Below are positions 10,049-20,959 of a DNA stretch of 64,000 bases, in pieces. Source of the DNA: Pyrus communis (lineage: Eukaryota; Streptophyta; Magnoliopsida; Rosales; Rosaceae); contig NC_084813.1 of NCBI RefSeq assembly GCF_963583255.1, forward strand, positions 11,084,001 to 11,148,000. Direction: 5' to 3'. The notes beneath the pieces were generated by a model. It had not been told where the DNA came from, did not search any database, and saw nothing but the letters and a program-made list of their open reading frames with translations. The stretch's first letter is position 1; every line of letters starts with the position of its first letter. A program made the position numbers and the translations under genes.

Positions 10049-11059
10049 ATTCCCAAAAATTTAATGATTGAAATTTCAATCAATGATGGAATCTGGAAGA
10101 GCTCAAAGGTCGGGAAGGATGGTCAACACTTCAATTTTGGTAGGAAAACCTTATTCATTTTCTCTTACAAATTAATAGAAGCAGCAGCCATTGCTTCATC
10201 CTTTTGCGTTAGCTAAAACAAATCTCCAACTATCTGAGTCCATAAATGATTCAATAGGTATGCTTTCTTCTAACTGTTCTTTTTTGGGGTCGAAATGCCG
10301 CTGCTTTCTTCCTTCCCATCATAGCTTTAGGAAGGAAGGAAAGGTTTATATATGTATGTTGGGTTATTGTAGATAATCTACCTGTGATTCTCTCTCATCT
10401 CTCTGTCTCTCTCTCATGCTCTCTAACCTCCTTTCTCATTCGTTTTGGACCATTCCGCAGTGCCTGAGAAGGTCGAGAAACTTTTTAATCCAGATGCCAT
10501 TCATACGGATTTTCAATTTTGTATGAAATTTGAAGCCTAAATAGGATTTGACATGTTCTCAGCACAATTCACTAACAAAATGCATAATGATTTATGAGTT
10601 TGTTTGCTTTCTAACAATCATTGGGAAATTTGAAAAAAAAATAACCAAATAATATTTTAATTACATGATCAAACCAAGAAAGTAAACAATTCACTAACAA
10701 AATGCTTAATGATTTATGAGTTTGTTTGCTTTCTAACAATCATTGGGAAATTTGAAAAAAAAATAACCAAATAATATTTTAATTACATGATCAAACCAAG
10801 AAAGTAAACAATTGAGCTTATTTTTAGCTATGCCTTATGAAACTCGATTTTAATCTCATTTTGCTTCTCGTAATTTAAAAATCATCACTTTACTTGCTAA
10901 AACTCAAAGTTCCCTCCACTTTGCCCATTGAAATTCGATTTTGATCTCCTTTTGCATCTTGAAACTTAAAAGTCGTCTTTATAAAACTCAAAATTTGCTC
11001 CACATTGCCTTGGATATGTTAATTTCGTATATGGGTTTGATTTTGGTGCCTAGGCCAGT
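10049..11059. other. Possibly unique DNA, no gene recognised
   Basis: AT-rich with no convincing ORF; a 61-codon frame at 10191-10376 has nothing to support it. It holds the 122-bp tandem duplication at 10565-10808. A stretch near 10527 (TTTGAAGCCTAAATAG) recurs at about 28048, so at least part of this segment is a dispersed repeat. Confidence 0.4.
10565..10813. repeat. 122-bp direct tandem duplication
   Basis: The unit starting CAATTCACTAACAAAATGC at 10565 is repeated at 10687 with one visible substitution (GCATAATG against GCTTAATG). A partial third copy (CAATT) follows at 10809. The near identity implies a recent event. Confidence 0.95.
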
Positions 11060-13316
11060 GTGACGACTCGTCCCTAATTTTCTATGTAATTTCTCCCCGA
11101 GTATGTGAATTGACTATTATGCCCTTAGAGGCAAGTGATGTGGACGTGTTTATTTCCCTCTCAATTTATTTTCTCCCTTCCGTAATTAATTTGTACACAC
11201 TGTTCAGAGCGTACGTGAATTTTTATCAGTGTAGAAACATTATTAAGGATAGATTTCGATTTTCTTTTACTGTAGAAAACCTGAAACCCTATCCCTTGTA
11301 TTTTTTAAATCTACCCATGCCCTCTTTCATTTTTCTTCACTCACTAATCAACTCCCTCAAATCTCTCACCAATCCCATCCGTTCCCTCCACACGGCACCT
11401 AATCAGAAAAGCAAGAAAATATCTCACTCTTTCTCTCTTCCTTTTCTCTCCTTCCCGAAGCTCTCTTTCTTTGCAACTGCTATGAAAGAGCATCAAAGCT
11501 CATAGATTGACCTTAAAAACCTCACCATTATGTTCATCTCATCTTCACGAACTCAACCATACCAACCAACCTTAGTTTGACCGAGTTTTGGACGTCGAAC
11601 TCGGAAGGTCCAAACTCAATGAGTTTGAGTTCATCAATTTTCAGGCCGAGTTAAGGAGTTTTGAAGGTCAAGGAAGCTTTCCCACAACTTCTTGAGACCT
11701 CTAGGACAATTTTGAAGATGCTTGGACGTCGAAACAACTGAGTTTCGAGGAGTTCACTTTTGGCCAGAACTTTCGAGGTGATTTCCGATGACTTCCGTCC
11801 ACTTTTTGGACTCCAAAGGGGTATAACTCAATTCTAATATTTATAAGCTTCAAATCCATATGAAGTAGGTAGAAAATGGTTGAGAAATGAAGAAGTTATG
11901 CAAGTTTGAAAATTTTCCAAAAAACCGGCGAGATTCGAGTTGCAGACGGCAGTGCCAGCGGTGGAGGACGGCAAGGGATGACAGAGCTTGCCGGAGAAGA
12001 CAGAGAATATTCCATCAAAATCGACGGAATATTCTAACAGCGTTAGGTAACGTTGTTAATCTCTGCTAAGCTTTTAACGGAATATTCCTAATGGCGTCAA
12101 TCATATTGATGGAACGTGCCTGCGCGTGGGGGCACGTCTAGCCGTTCCTTGGTAAGCGCGTGAGGGAGTGTGCGGGATCCAAAAATTTATCCGAAAATTT
12201 GTGTAGGTCCGTGACATTGAGTAGATCGATTTCATGTATTTAAACCCTAGGTTTGAGCAAACTATGGGGGTTTTATTTAAGTTTCCGTATATGTGCTTTA
12301 ATTAAGTGTATTATAGTTATTTCAAATATAGGGGAAACGTATCCCGACGACTTACGGGGCCAGGCTAGGCTCGAGGGCTACGACCCGTGAAGTACTTGTG
12401 AGTGGGCAGTTTATTTTATACCTATACATATTTATAGTTTTCCTAAATGCGTAATTACTTCACTTTTACACTTATATTGCCAAGTATTCATTATTGTGAT
12501 ATAAATTGTGATAAATGTTGCTATATGGTTGGGATATTACTGTCATGATATTCATACATATTTGTACATGCTCATCTACTGCACCGAGGTGTTAGTAGTT
12601 CCGCCCAGGGCCAGGGCTAGTCATTCATGTGTATGTTCACATCCGCACCATTTGCTTGCCTTGGATCCAAGTTAGGTGCCAGTCCTGTCGTACAGATTGC
12701 ATTAGGCAATTCCGACTCGCATATGACACCGCCTTGGTGCCAGTCTTCACGTGATCATAATACTAGAGTGTATTAATTACACCTAGTCTTGTCGTACAGG
12801 TTGCATTATGCTACTCTGACTCGTATGCTAGCATAGATTGATGAGCCGTTGATTATGATTATATTATTATGGCATTTAATATATCATGACTTGGCATATT
12901 TTTGGTTATAATGTTGTTGTATTATTGTTTACATACTTACGTAGTATGTTTTAAGGAAACTATACTTGTTTTACTGCGAGGGGTTAGTATATTCGAAAAT
13001 AAAGGTTTTCTTACAAGCATTATTTTGGTGACCCACTCAACTTTGTTTTTCGCCCCTCCAGGACCTAGATAGCTAATTTCTTCGTGGCACTCGAGGAACC
13101 TTTGGCAGTTCTGACATTATCTTTGATTTAGACATACGAACCTATCACTGTTGTGTAATAAGTGTACTTTAGCTGCTTTGACTACTCTTTGGTAGTCGTA
13201 CTGTCTTTTAAGCTCACGGTGATGGCCAACACTTTTTCACATCACTTACCCTTATGGTTAAGTCACCTCACGGTGATGGCCAGCACGGTTCGACCTTCCT
13301 AGGTCGGGGTGTGTCA
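11060..13316 (+). mobile_element. Tekay-like (chromovirus) Gypsy solo LTR, 2257 bp
   Basis: It starts TGTGACGACTCGTCCCTAA and ends GGTCGGGGTGTGTCA. The flanks GCCAG (11055-11059) and GCTAG (13317-13321) look like a 5-bp target duplication with one later substitution. No PBS or internal region follows, so it is a solo LTR. The 5' part contains a CT-rich leader-like stretch. Near the 3' end CACGGTGATGGCCA is repeated (about 13216 and 13270). The lineage is inferred from the LTR end, which in Del/Tekay-type elements is followed by a tRNA-Met PBS. Confidence 0.85.
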
Positions 13317-13953
13317 GCTAGTCATCTATTTTATTTTTTTCATCTCTTTAATTACTTTTAAATTTAATATTCTTTGATTGTTGAATGTTAACACATAATG
13401 GAGATTTATAATCAAATTTATTGTACATATGGCACAGTCTTATTGGGTGTTGGGTCTCATATATGTTTCCGGATGCGACTTATAAGCTTCAGGGAGAAGA
13501 GAGTCTACAAGTCAAAGTGGAACAAATTTTGAGTTAGTAAGTAAAGTGGTGACTTTTGAATTACAAAGGGAAAAGTAAGATTAAAATTAAGTTTCAAGGG
13601 GCGTAGCTAAAATAAACCTAAACAAATGATTAGTTATTTCATCAGTTGAGAACGTAAGCATCTCCATAAATAAATAAACAGATGTACTCGGCCAATACCA
13701 AACTGAAAAGACAAAACTTGACAACCAAAAATGTGTAAAAAGAGACTTGAATTAATAGTTACGAATTTCAAGGAAGCTCATTCTCAATGCGTTGCGAAAA
13801 TTGTTGAGAAACTAGAATATTGTTTGAACTAAATGTCATCAACAAACAGTCTTTGAACCCTTTCTAAGGAACAAAAATAACTAAATAATCATATAACAAG
13901 TGCCTGTTTGTGAATGAAAGTTCAGATATAAGTTAAAGCATGTTCGTAAATTT

Positions 13954-14181
13954 TTAAATAGAGTAAACCCACTTGCAAGCATCATATATACCAAGAACCA
14001 TCATCGGAAGATTCACAATTATCATCAAATGCTTAACTGAAATGCATGCCGATACTTTTGGTGCAAAGGATGCAACAAATGTTGTAACAAATTTTGATGT
14101 CATTGTGGTCATCTGTATTACCATAATGATAAAGAAAGCACAATTCATGTCAGCAACACAAAGGTACAACATCACCCCCAC
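13954..14181 (-). CDS. Hydrophobic 75-aa open frame, possible last exon of a membrane-protein gene
   Basis: I do not recognise this protein. The frame encodes two or three hydrophobic stretches (CAFFIIMVIQM, FVTTFVASFAP, LMIIVNLPMMVLGIY) and ends WVYSI then stop. This is the look of a terminal exon of a multi-pass membrane protein. The ATG at 14181 may not be a true start; a 3' splice site could lie upstream, but the signal is weak. It lies just left of a TRIM element (14209). It is not part of any mobile element I can define. It could be a pseudogene fragment or chance. Confidence 0.25.
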   Translation of the reverse strand: MGVMLYLCVADMNCAFFIIMVIQMTTMTSKFVTTFVASFAPKVSACISVKHLMIIVNLPMMVLGIYDACKWVYSI

Positions 14182-14208
14182 ACGAAGAAACTATTCAAAT
14201 GATAGAAC

Positions 14209-14779
14209 TGTGAAATTATCAGAGACACGGGTCAAAGGTCTACTCCAATAACATTGATATTACTTTCAACTTGGTAACTACCACCTGCATAACTTGTTAG
14301 GTGTGGGGTTTTATCGCAAAAGGCCTTGGTAATAATTGGAGTGGAATTAGGATATTTAAACTCTTATTTTGTCAAAGATATAATTAATATGAGATATTTC
14401 AACACGCCCTTCATTTGAGATCCAATTAGTGGGTCACATATAGGAGATGCACATATTGACAACCATTTGAAGCTAAGGATACTTATTTACACGCGAGGCC
14501 GAGGCACCCACACTCATCTCGCTGGGCTATTGTGAGCCACCTATCATGTGGCGGTTAGAGCCCACTCTCTGACTCTGATACCATGTGAAATTATCAGAGA
14601 AACGAGCCAAAGACCCATTCCAATAACACTAATATTGTCCCTAATTTGGTAATTACCACCTGCATAATCCATTAAGTGTGGGGTTTTATCACAAATGACC
14701 TCGGTATTAGTTGGAGTGGGGTTAAAATATTTAAACTCTTCTTTTGTCAGATATACAATCGATTTGAGATATTTCAACA
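14209..14779 (-). mobile_element. TRIM retroelement (571 bp) with 196-bp terminal direct repeats
   Basis: The two direct repeats are 14209-14404 and 14584-14779. Both run TGTGAAATTATCAGAG...GATATTTCAACA on the plus strand. On the minus strand the right repeat (5' LTR) is followed at once by TGGTATCAGAG (14583-14573), complementary to initiator tRNA-Met. The 179-bp internal region has no ORF. These are the hallmarks of a terminal-repeat retrotransposon in miniature. The repeats differ at many positions, so the insertion is old, and no clear target duplication remains (AGAAC on the left, AAAAG on the right). Confidence 0.88.
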
Positions 14780-15456
14780 AAAAGTAGAATTTGAATTCTT
14801 GTCAAATAAAAAACTAGAATTGGAATTCATTCAAATGGCACCCAAGATTATTGGCGCCTAGCATGGCATTTTGTTCTCAGGATCCAAAAAATAGCATCCA
14901 AAACTCTCATGATAAATGTAAACAAATTTGAGTTCCCACTGTCCATAACGAAAGTAAATATCTCAAATAAGAAGTAACTAAACACACTGTTTTGAATCCA
15001 TTAACCAGAGTGTTTGATGATTCTGCCTCTGTTTCCAACAGATGATAGAAGATCGTACACATATACACATCTGATAATTTCCAGACTGACATTTTAAATG
15101 TCCAACTTATTTTCATATAAGCATATGCTCAAAAAAGAAAAAAATTGTCCAAATACGTAACGCAACAAAAAGCAGACCTCTGATGTAACTGGAAGAAAAA
15201 ATAAATAAATAAGAACTTCTCATGAACACATAAGTACTAACCATGTACGGAAATGAACACTTTTTCTCAAGAGCACACCATACTAGCATTCTGGATCATC
15301 TGCAACTATAGACTAGAACCTTTCTTCTTCGCATCTCATCGCTTATGATACCATGGGAATTGCCACATTAAGAAGCAACGCTTTGAATGGGGCATCATGG
15401 CAAAGATGTCTCCCCAACAAATTGCCATAAACATCAGGGAAAAATGCTCTTCCCTC

Positions 15457-16074
15457 TGTAAACACAAAAATTCTGTAACAAATTGAAACAAGAACATGTG
15501 TACAAGTAGTAGGTTTTTATTGATTTGAATTTGTAGGTTACAATCTCTGTTTACAATTTTCCTCTGAGTCTTCAAATTTGATATAGATGCGTAGGTTGTT
15601 GATACAAGGGTCGCGATGACTTGATCTCGGACGAACGATTGAACGATTACTTCAAGTTTTGAGATTGAAACGATGCGTGGATAATCTTCACCTCAGGTTT
15701 ATGACTGTGGCAAAGGGATTGTTGATGTAGAATTTCGTTGATTCAAGGGTCTTGGTGACTTGATCTTGAATTAAACGTCGTCACAAGTTTTAAGCTTGCA
15801 ACAAAGTCTTGAAGGAATCCGCACAAGTGCTTGTTGATTCTTCAAGGGAATGCTTCGGCTTCGGTTGAAGGAAAGCTTCAGCTTTGGTTGTACGTTCTTC
15901 GAAGAGAGTTTTGGCAGCGTATTAGTTTTCAAAGATTTGGTAGAGGCTCTTTTTTTGTGAGAATTTCAGCCCTTCAATGTAGTAATTGTCAACCTTATGC
16001 TCGTCTTGGGACCTTGTATTTATAGACTTCCATAGCCATGCCTTTTGGGTGGATTTGACTTTGATTTATGTCTA
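15457..16074 (-). mobile_element. Truncated Tat-type LTR
   Basis: On the minus strand this matches the 3' two-thirds of the Tat solo LTR at 26963-27898, including the shared segment around GATTGTAACCTACAAATTC and the terminal TGTTTACA. Its 5' third (about 330 bp) is missing. The break at 16074/16075 coincides with the truncated end of the adjacent Copia LTR, so one deletion probably removed both ends. Confidence 0.8.
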
Positions 16075-16345
16075 GCGGATTGTCAATGCCCAATTGGTAA
16101 TCCTATGGGTAGGAATGTTTTAGGAAAGAACATAAGAGAAAGGTCTCGTTATTCTAACTTACTTAGATCACTTCTCTCTTAGATTAAATACATTCTTTGG
16201 ATGCCCTTATTGCTTAAACACATAATACAATAAATAATGATTAACAATAAGCTTTGCCCTTCATTAAACATATAATAGTTTAACACAATAAGTATTTCAA
16301 AAGCTATTACATCAAATGAGTGGCTTTGTAGGCATATTTCCAACA
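16075..16345 (-). repeat. Copia 3' LTR, truncated (271 bp)
   Basis: It matches the last 270 bp (plus-strand sense) of the LTR at 22730-24570, including TTACTTAGATCACTTCTCT and the terminal CATATTTCCAACA. On the minus strand it is preceded by the polypurine tract GTGCAAGTGGGAGATTG. About 1.57 kb of the LTR is missing. Confidence 0.88.
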
Positions 16346-16349
16346 ATCT

Positions 16350-17994
16350 CCCACTTGCACTCAAAGCCACCTTCCTATGTATCTAATACCCATCTTTTCC
16401 ATATGGCGGTCAAGTTGGATTTAAGACATTGGCTTCGTCAATGGATTAGCTACGTTATCGGCTGTGGCAACCTTGAGGACGTTGACTTTCCCCTCAGTAA
16501 CATATCTTCTAATGATATTAAAGCATATATCAAAATGCTTGTTCTTTTGATGAGCCCTGGGTTATTTGGCTTGAGCTATTGCCCCACTAATATCGCAGTA
16601 CAAATTTACTGGTGATGTAATGGTTGGAACCACTCCAAGTTCAGTAATGAACTTCTTCATCTAGAACGCTTCTTTGTCGGCTTCCGCTGCAGTGACATAT
16701 TCAGCCTTTGTTGTGGAATCAGCAATTACTTTTTGTTTCTTGCTTTTCCAGTTGACAGCCCCACCATTCAGAGTGAACACATATCCAGAGTTGGAACTTC
16801 TATCATCGACGTCAGATTAGAAATCTGCATCTGTATAGGCTTCCACTCCTAACTCTATTGCTCCTCCATAAACGAGGAACATGTCCTTAGTTTTTCTTAA
16901 ATACTTAAGGACTGACTTGACAACTGCCCCATGTTTTAATCCTCGGTTAGATTGATATCAACTAGTAATGCTCACAACATATGCGATATCAGGCCTTGTG
17001 CATATCATAACATACATGAGACTTCCTATGGCGGAAGCATAAAGAATAGCACTCATCTGCCGTATGTCTTCAGGAGTCTTAGGTCCCATGGATTTAGAAA
17101 GGTGAATTCCATGTCTCATAGGAAGAAAACCTTTCTTAGATTGTTCCATCTGGAACCTACTTAGCACCTTATCTATGTACATAGATTAGGATAATCCAAT
17201 TAATTTTCTAGATCTATCATGATAGAGCTTTATCCCAAGAACATAAGATGCATCTGCTAAATCTTTCATGTGGAAGGTTTTGGACAACCATACTTTTACA
17301 GAAGAAAGTACTATAGTGTCATTCCTGAATAGTAATATGTCATCTACATATAACACTAGGAATACAATTGCATCCCCAACGACCTTTTGATAAACACATT
17401 GTTGTCTTCGTTTTAAGTAAAACCAAACGATTTGATTTCAGTATCAAAATGAATGTTCCAGCTCTTGGAGGCTTGCTTAAGTCCATAAATGGACCTCTGA
17501 AGCTTGCATACCTTAGTCTTTTCAGACTTGGACTCGAAACCTTCGGGTTGAATAATATAGACCTCTTCCTTTAGGTAGCCGTTCAGAAAGGTTGTCGTCA
17601 CGTCCATTTGCCATATCTCATAATCATGGTATGTAGCTATAGCAAGCAGAATTCGAATGGACTTAATCATGGCTATAGGAGAGAAGGTTTCTTCATATTC
17701 AATCCCTTATCGTTGCCTATAACCCTTGGCTACTAGTCTAGCCTTATAATTCTCCACATTCCCATCAGCGCCTATCTTCCTCTTGAATACCCATTTGTTT
17801 GCAACATGTACTACACCTTTTGGAGGGTCTACTAAAGTCCAGACCTGATTTTGATACATGGAATCCATCTCAGATTTCATGGCCTCTTGCCATCTTTTTG
17901 AATCAATGTCGGACATTACTTCAATGTAGTCTCCAGGGTCCTCGTTTGTGTCATTATCACCTAGAAGATGTAATTCCCCGAAGTCATTATCCAA
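16350..17994 (-). pseudogene. Copia pol: reverse transcriptase and RNase H
   Basis: Read right to left, the reverse transcriptase begins with WQEAMKSEMDSMYQNQVW and NKWVFKRKIGADGNVENYKARLVAKG. It continues with QMDVTTTFLNGYLKEEVYIIQPEGF and IYGLKQASKSW, and reaches an intact YVDD catalytic motif near 17355. The thumb region (GSLMYVMICTRPDIAY) follows. RNase H lies at about 16380-16900, with a TKAEYV motif and GAIAQAK segment. Several in-frame stops (for example after GAIAQAK) and frame changes break it. It would have copied element RNA into DNA in virus-like particles. It is inactive in this copy. Confidence 0.88.
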
Positions 17995-18039
17995 GCCATA
18001 CCTCTTAGGTGGCTTGTTAACCCGTTTAGATCTACGTAG

Positions 18040-19160
18040 AGATAGGTGTTCAGGAATAGGGTTGTCTATTTGTTGATTGTTTGTTTGTGGCTAATCAGTA
18101 ATTTCCTTCAATTTTATCATTCTTTTTCCAGTTCTATTGAGAACAAATTCATCCTCAAGGAATATAGTAGTTCTGGTGACAAAGATTTTTTGGCTGTCAG
18201 GGTGATAGAATTCGTATCCATAAGTTTGTTTAGGATACCCCATAAAATAGCATTTAACAGATCTTGCTTCAAGCTTTCCTGCATCTTGTTTCTTAACGTA
18301 TGTAAGACAACCCCAAATCTTAAGATGTTTAAGACTTGGCTTCTTCCCATACCATATCTTATATCGTGTTTGTGGAACAGATTTAGAAGGCATTGCATTT
18401 AGCAAATAAGCTGCTGTGTGTAGTGCATATCCCCATAATGATATTGGCAGATCAGCGGAACTCATCATAGAACGAACCATGTTCATCAAGGTTCTTTCCT
18501 CTCAGAAACTTCGTTATGTTGAGGAGTTCCTAGTGAAGTCCAACTGTTATACTATTCCACACTCTTTGAGATAATATAGGAATTCAGTAATCAGATATTC
18601 ACCCTTTTGATCTGATCTTAGGGTTTTTATCTGTTTTCTAGTTTGCTTCTCTAGTTCATTCTTGAATTCTTTGAACTTTTCAAAGGATTCTGACTTATAC
18701 TTCATAAGATACACATAGCCAAACCGAGAGTAATCATCGATGAATGTGATATAGTAAGAGAAGCCTTCTCTTGATGTGGTGGACATAGGTCCACATACAT
18801 CTGTGTGGATTAACGTTAGTATATCTTTGGCCCGCTCTCATTTCCGAGTGAATGGAGATTTAGACATCTTCCCTAGTAGACAAGGTTCAAAAGTGCCCAT
18901 ATGGTCATTACCCAATGGGCTAAGATATCCGTCTTTCGACATCTTGCGAATCTTATCCTGGTTTACATGTCCAAGTTTAAGATGCCAAAATCTAACTTGG
19001 TTAACTTTTTCTCTAGCCTTTTTTGGTTTTGAGGTATTCCCTCTCTCAATACAATGCATCCCACTATTTGTCTTTAGGTGAAAGAGTCCCTCTATCATAT
19101 TACCATGAGAAAAAATACAACCGTTCAAGCATAAAGTGCAACTCATTTTGTCAAACAATA
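18040..19160 (-). pseudogene. Copia pol: integrase
   Basis: The N-terminal part keeps the pre-integrase zinc-binding look (FWHLKLGHVNQDKIRKM followed by CLLGKMSKSPF, about 18838-19050). The core follows at 18547-18786 with TFIDDYSRFGYVYLM, carrying the first catalytic Asp, and LRSDQKGEYL with the second, where functional copies usually have SDRGGEY or SDNGGEF. The C-terminal segment (18091-18489) has LPISLWGYALHTAAYLLNAMPSK and LKIWGCLTYVK, typical of Copia. Frame breaks near 18490-18545 and 18790-18838 separate the pieces. The role would be strand transfer of the cDNA into the host genome. Confidence 0.87.
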
Positions 19161-19173
19161 CTGAGTGCCCATC

Positions 19174-19578
19174 TCATAAAAACATAGAGATGGAAATCAA
19201 ATTCTTTATACATGAAGGAAAATATAAACAATTTTTAAGTTCCAAGACTTCCCCAAAGGGTAGTTTGAGCATATAGGTGCCTACTGCTTTTGCAAAGATC
19301 TTAGTGCCGTTCCCAACTTGCAAAATCATCTCCCCATTATGTAGTGTCCTGCTCCCTGTTAGTCCTTGCAATGAATTGTAGATATGTTGACTAGCACCTA
19401 AATCAAATATCCAAGAATTGGAGCTTACTGTAAAAGCACTCTCTATGACATAAATAGTCCCTTCAAAAGTTCGTGTCATAAGGCTAACAGTGCACACCTT
19501 GTATTTCTTCTTCCAATGTTCATCCTTTCCATAATGAAAGCATGTTCCTTTGGATTTTCTTGCCTTCTTCTTATGCAA
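19174..19578 (-). pseudogene. Copia gag zinc knuckle and aspartic protease
   Basis: The frame begins after a lysine-rich stretch with a degenerate zinc knuckle (CFHYGKDEHWKKKY), in which two cysteines of the CX2CX4HX4C motif are replaced. It then reads SWIFDLGASQHIYNS, the Copia protease active site, with Leu replacing the usual Ser or Thr of the D-[ST]-G-A motif. The C-terminal part (LPFGEVLELKNCLYFPSCIKNLISIS) matches the usual end of the Copia protease domain. Both key motifs are damaged, so processing would fail. Confidence 0.85.
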
Positions 19579-20165
19579 CTTTTTCCTTATGATCGCATTC
19601 TCACTCCCACTGTCCCTTTTGAAACTTTGTTCAAACTCACATCATATGTCAATCATCTCAGTAAGAGTATGGTCGAATCTATTGACTTTATCGTTTACTA
19701 TAAACTTAGTAAAATCATCCAAGAGAGATGCAAGGAAAAAATCAGGGGTAATTTTCCCATCGATGGAAGTTCCTAAACTCTCAAATCTTGAAAGATCTTT
19801 TCCATCTTTTGTCCATGTTTCCAGACCAATGTCCCCTTTGCCATTTTGGCATTCAATATTCTAGAAACATTTGAGAATCATACATTACTAGTCTTAATGT
19901 CATGCATCTTATGCAAACTATCAACCATGGCACAAGAAGTGTCTATGTGCTTATGTAGCTTCTTAAGCTCCTTACTAAGTGAAGTGAGGATTAAGCATTT
20001 GGCTTATAAGTCATCCTCATAGTGTCTTGCATAATTTTGATACTCTTCCTTTGAAGTTAGTTTAGTAGGAGGTACATGAGGAGGGGATTGCTTGAGCACA
20101 TACGATATACCATTCTTCTTTGAGACATCTTCAATGTGATGATACCAGCAAGGAAACGTTGGCCC
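19560..20165 (-). pseudogene. Copia gag (UBN2-type), degenerate
   Basis: On the minus strand one frame reads from FPCWYHHIEDV through a segment on KQSPPHVPPTKLTSKEEY and AKCLILTSLSKELKKLHKH to KMHDIKTS. This parallels the intact gag at 46035-46952 (FPSWYRNVKILL, KAPPHIPLG, AKCYLLASMNEELQRQHEG). At least two stops and one frameshift are present. Gag would form the virus-like particle and bind element RNA. The start codon region at about 20165-20230 is too decayed to place. Confidence 0.75.
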
Positions 20166-20395
20166 CTAAGTCCCTTTTTGTCAATTACAATGGTAGGTGT
20201 AATTTTAGGCATGTCGTTAACTACATAACATAACAGAAATCGTATTAGATTGTTGATTTTAAAACTACTTGATTGGGTCTTAAATTAAATAGTAACACCC
20301 ACTATTTTTGGCAAATTCCACATCTCTCTAAATGGAATCTGAGAGTTATGTTGAATTCTTAGTGGGGTATGGGAGACTCACCATTACCATGCCCA

Positions 20396-20602
20396 CCTCA
20401 GAATTATATCATTTTGGCTAGCAACAATAATGATGAGAGGATAACTCTTAGCCATTTACAACTTTTGTAATTACCCATCTGTTTTGGCCTATGATTGCCT
20501 CAAAATTAGATCATGTTGGCGTCATTGCACTTAGTTAAGTCATTCCCAGCATGCTAGTTTATGTAGGGGTTCAAGCACAACCTCAGAATTATATCATGTT
20601 GG
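20396..20602 (-). repeat. Triplicated 22-bp leader motif, Copia copy 1
   Basis: Three copies of CCTCAgAATTATATCATgTTGG (plus strand) start at 20396, 20498 and 20581; the second is slightly degenerate. They lie in the untranslated leader between PBS and gag. The Copia at 41.7-51.1 kb has three motifs in the same context with a different core. Confidence 0.8.
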
Positions 20603-20669
20603 TCACACTCGTTTTCTACACACACTTCATCATATATGTTTATAGACTCCACTTGGGTGTAAGCACATA

Positions 20670-20954
20670 TGTGACATCCCACATCGCCCAGGGGAGTGAT
20701 CCTTAAATGTATATTCACATCTCTACCTAGCACGAGGCCTTTTGGGAGCTCATTGGCTTCGGGTTCCGTAAGAACTCCGAAGTTAAGCGAGAAGGAGGCT
20801 AGAGCAATCCCATGATGGGTGACCCACTGGGAAGTTGCTCGTGAGTTCCCAAAAACAAAACCGTGAGGGAATGGTAAGCCCAAAGCGGACAATATCGTGC
20901 TACGGTGGTGGAGTCGGGCCCGAGAAGTGGTCCCGCCCGGGCCAGGATGTGACA
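20670..20954 (+). mobile_element. Cassandra solo LTR (285 bp) carrying a 5S-rRNA-like domain
   Basis: It starts TGTGACATCCCACATCGCCC and ends CCAGGATGTGACA, with a perfect 5-bp target duplication, ACATA, at 20665-20669 and 20955-20959. From about 20760 to 20855 it resembles 5S rRNA, with GAACTCCGAAGTTAAGCG (A-box region) and GATGGGTGACCCACTGGGA (C-box region). These are the internal RNA polymerase III promoter elements that define Cassandra. It sits in the leader of the decayed Copia and so is younger than that element. Confidence 0.96.
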
Positions 20955-20959
20955 ACATA

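Larger units (their letters stand above)
13322..15456. other. Possible remnant host DNA containing a TRIM
   Basis: Outside the TRIM at 14209-14779 I recognise no repeat. Two minus-strand open stretches look exon-like but cannot be named: 13954-14181 (hydrophobic) and about 15342-15456, which reads a short peptide around FFPDVYGNLLGRHLCH and ends in a stop. These may be fragments of one decayed or unannotated gene interrupted by the TRIM, or chance. No promoter or terminator can be supported. Confidence 0.35.

Noticed and set aside
10191..10376. 61-codon plus-strand frame in the possibly unique region
   Set aside because: Short, no domain, no conserved context. Length is expected by chance in AT-rich DNA of this size.
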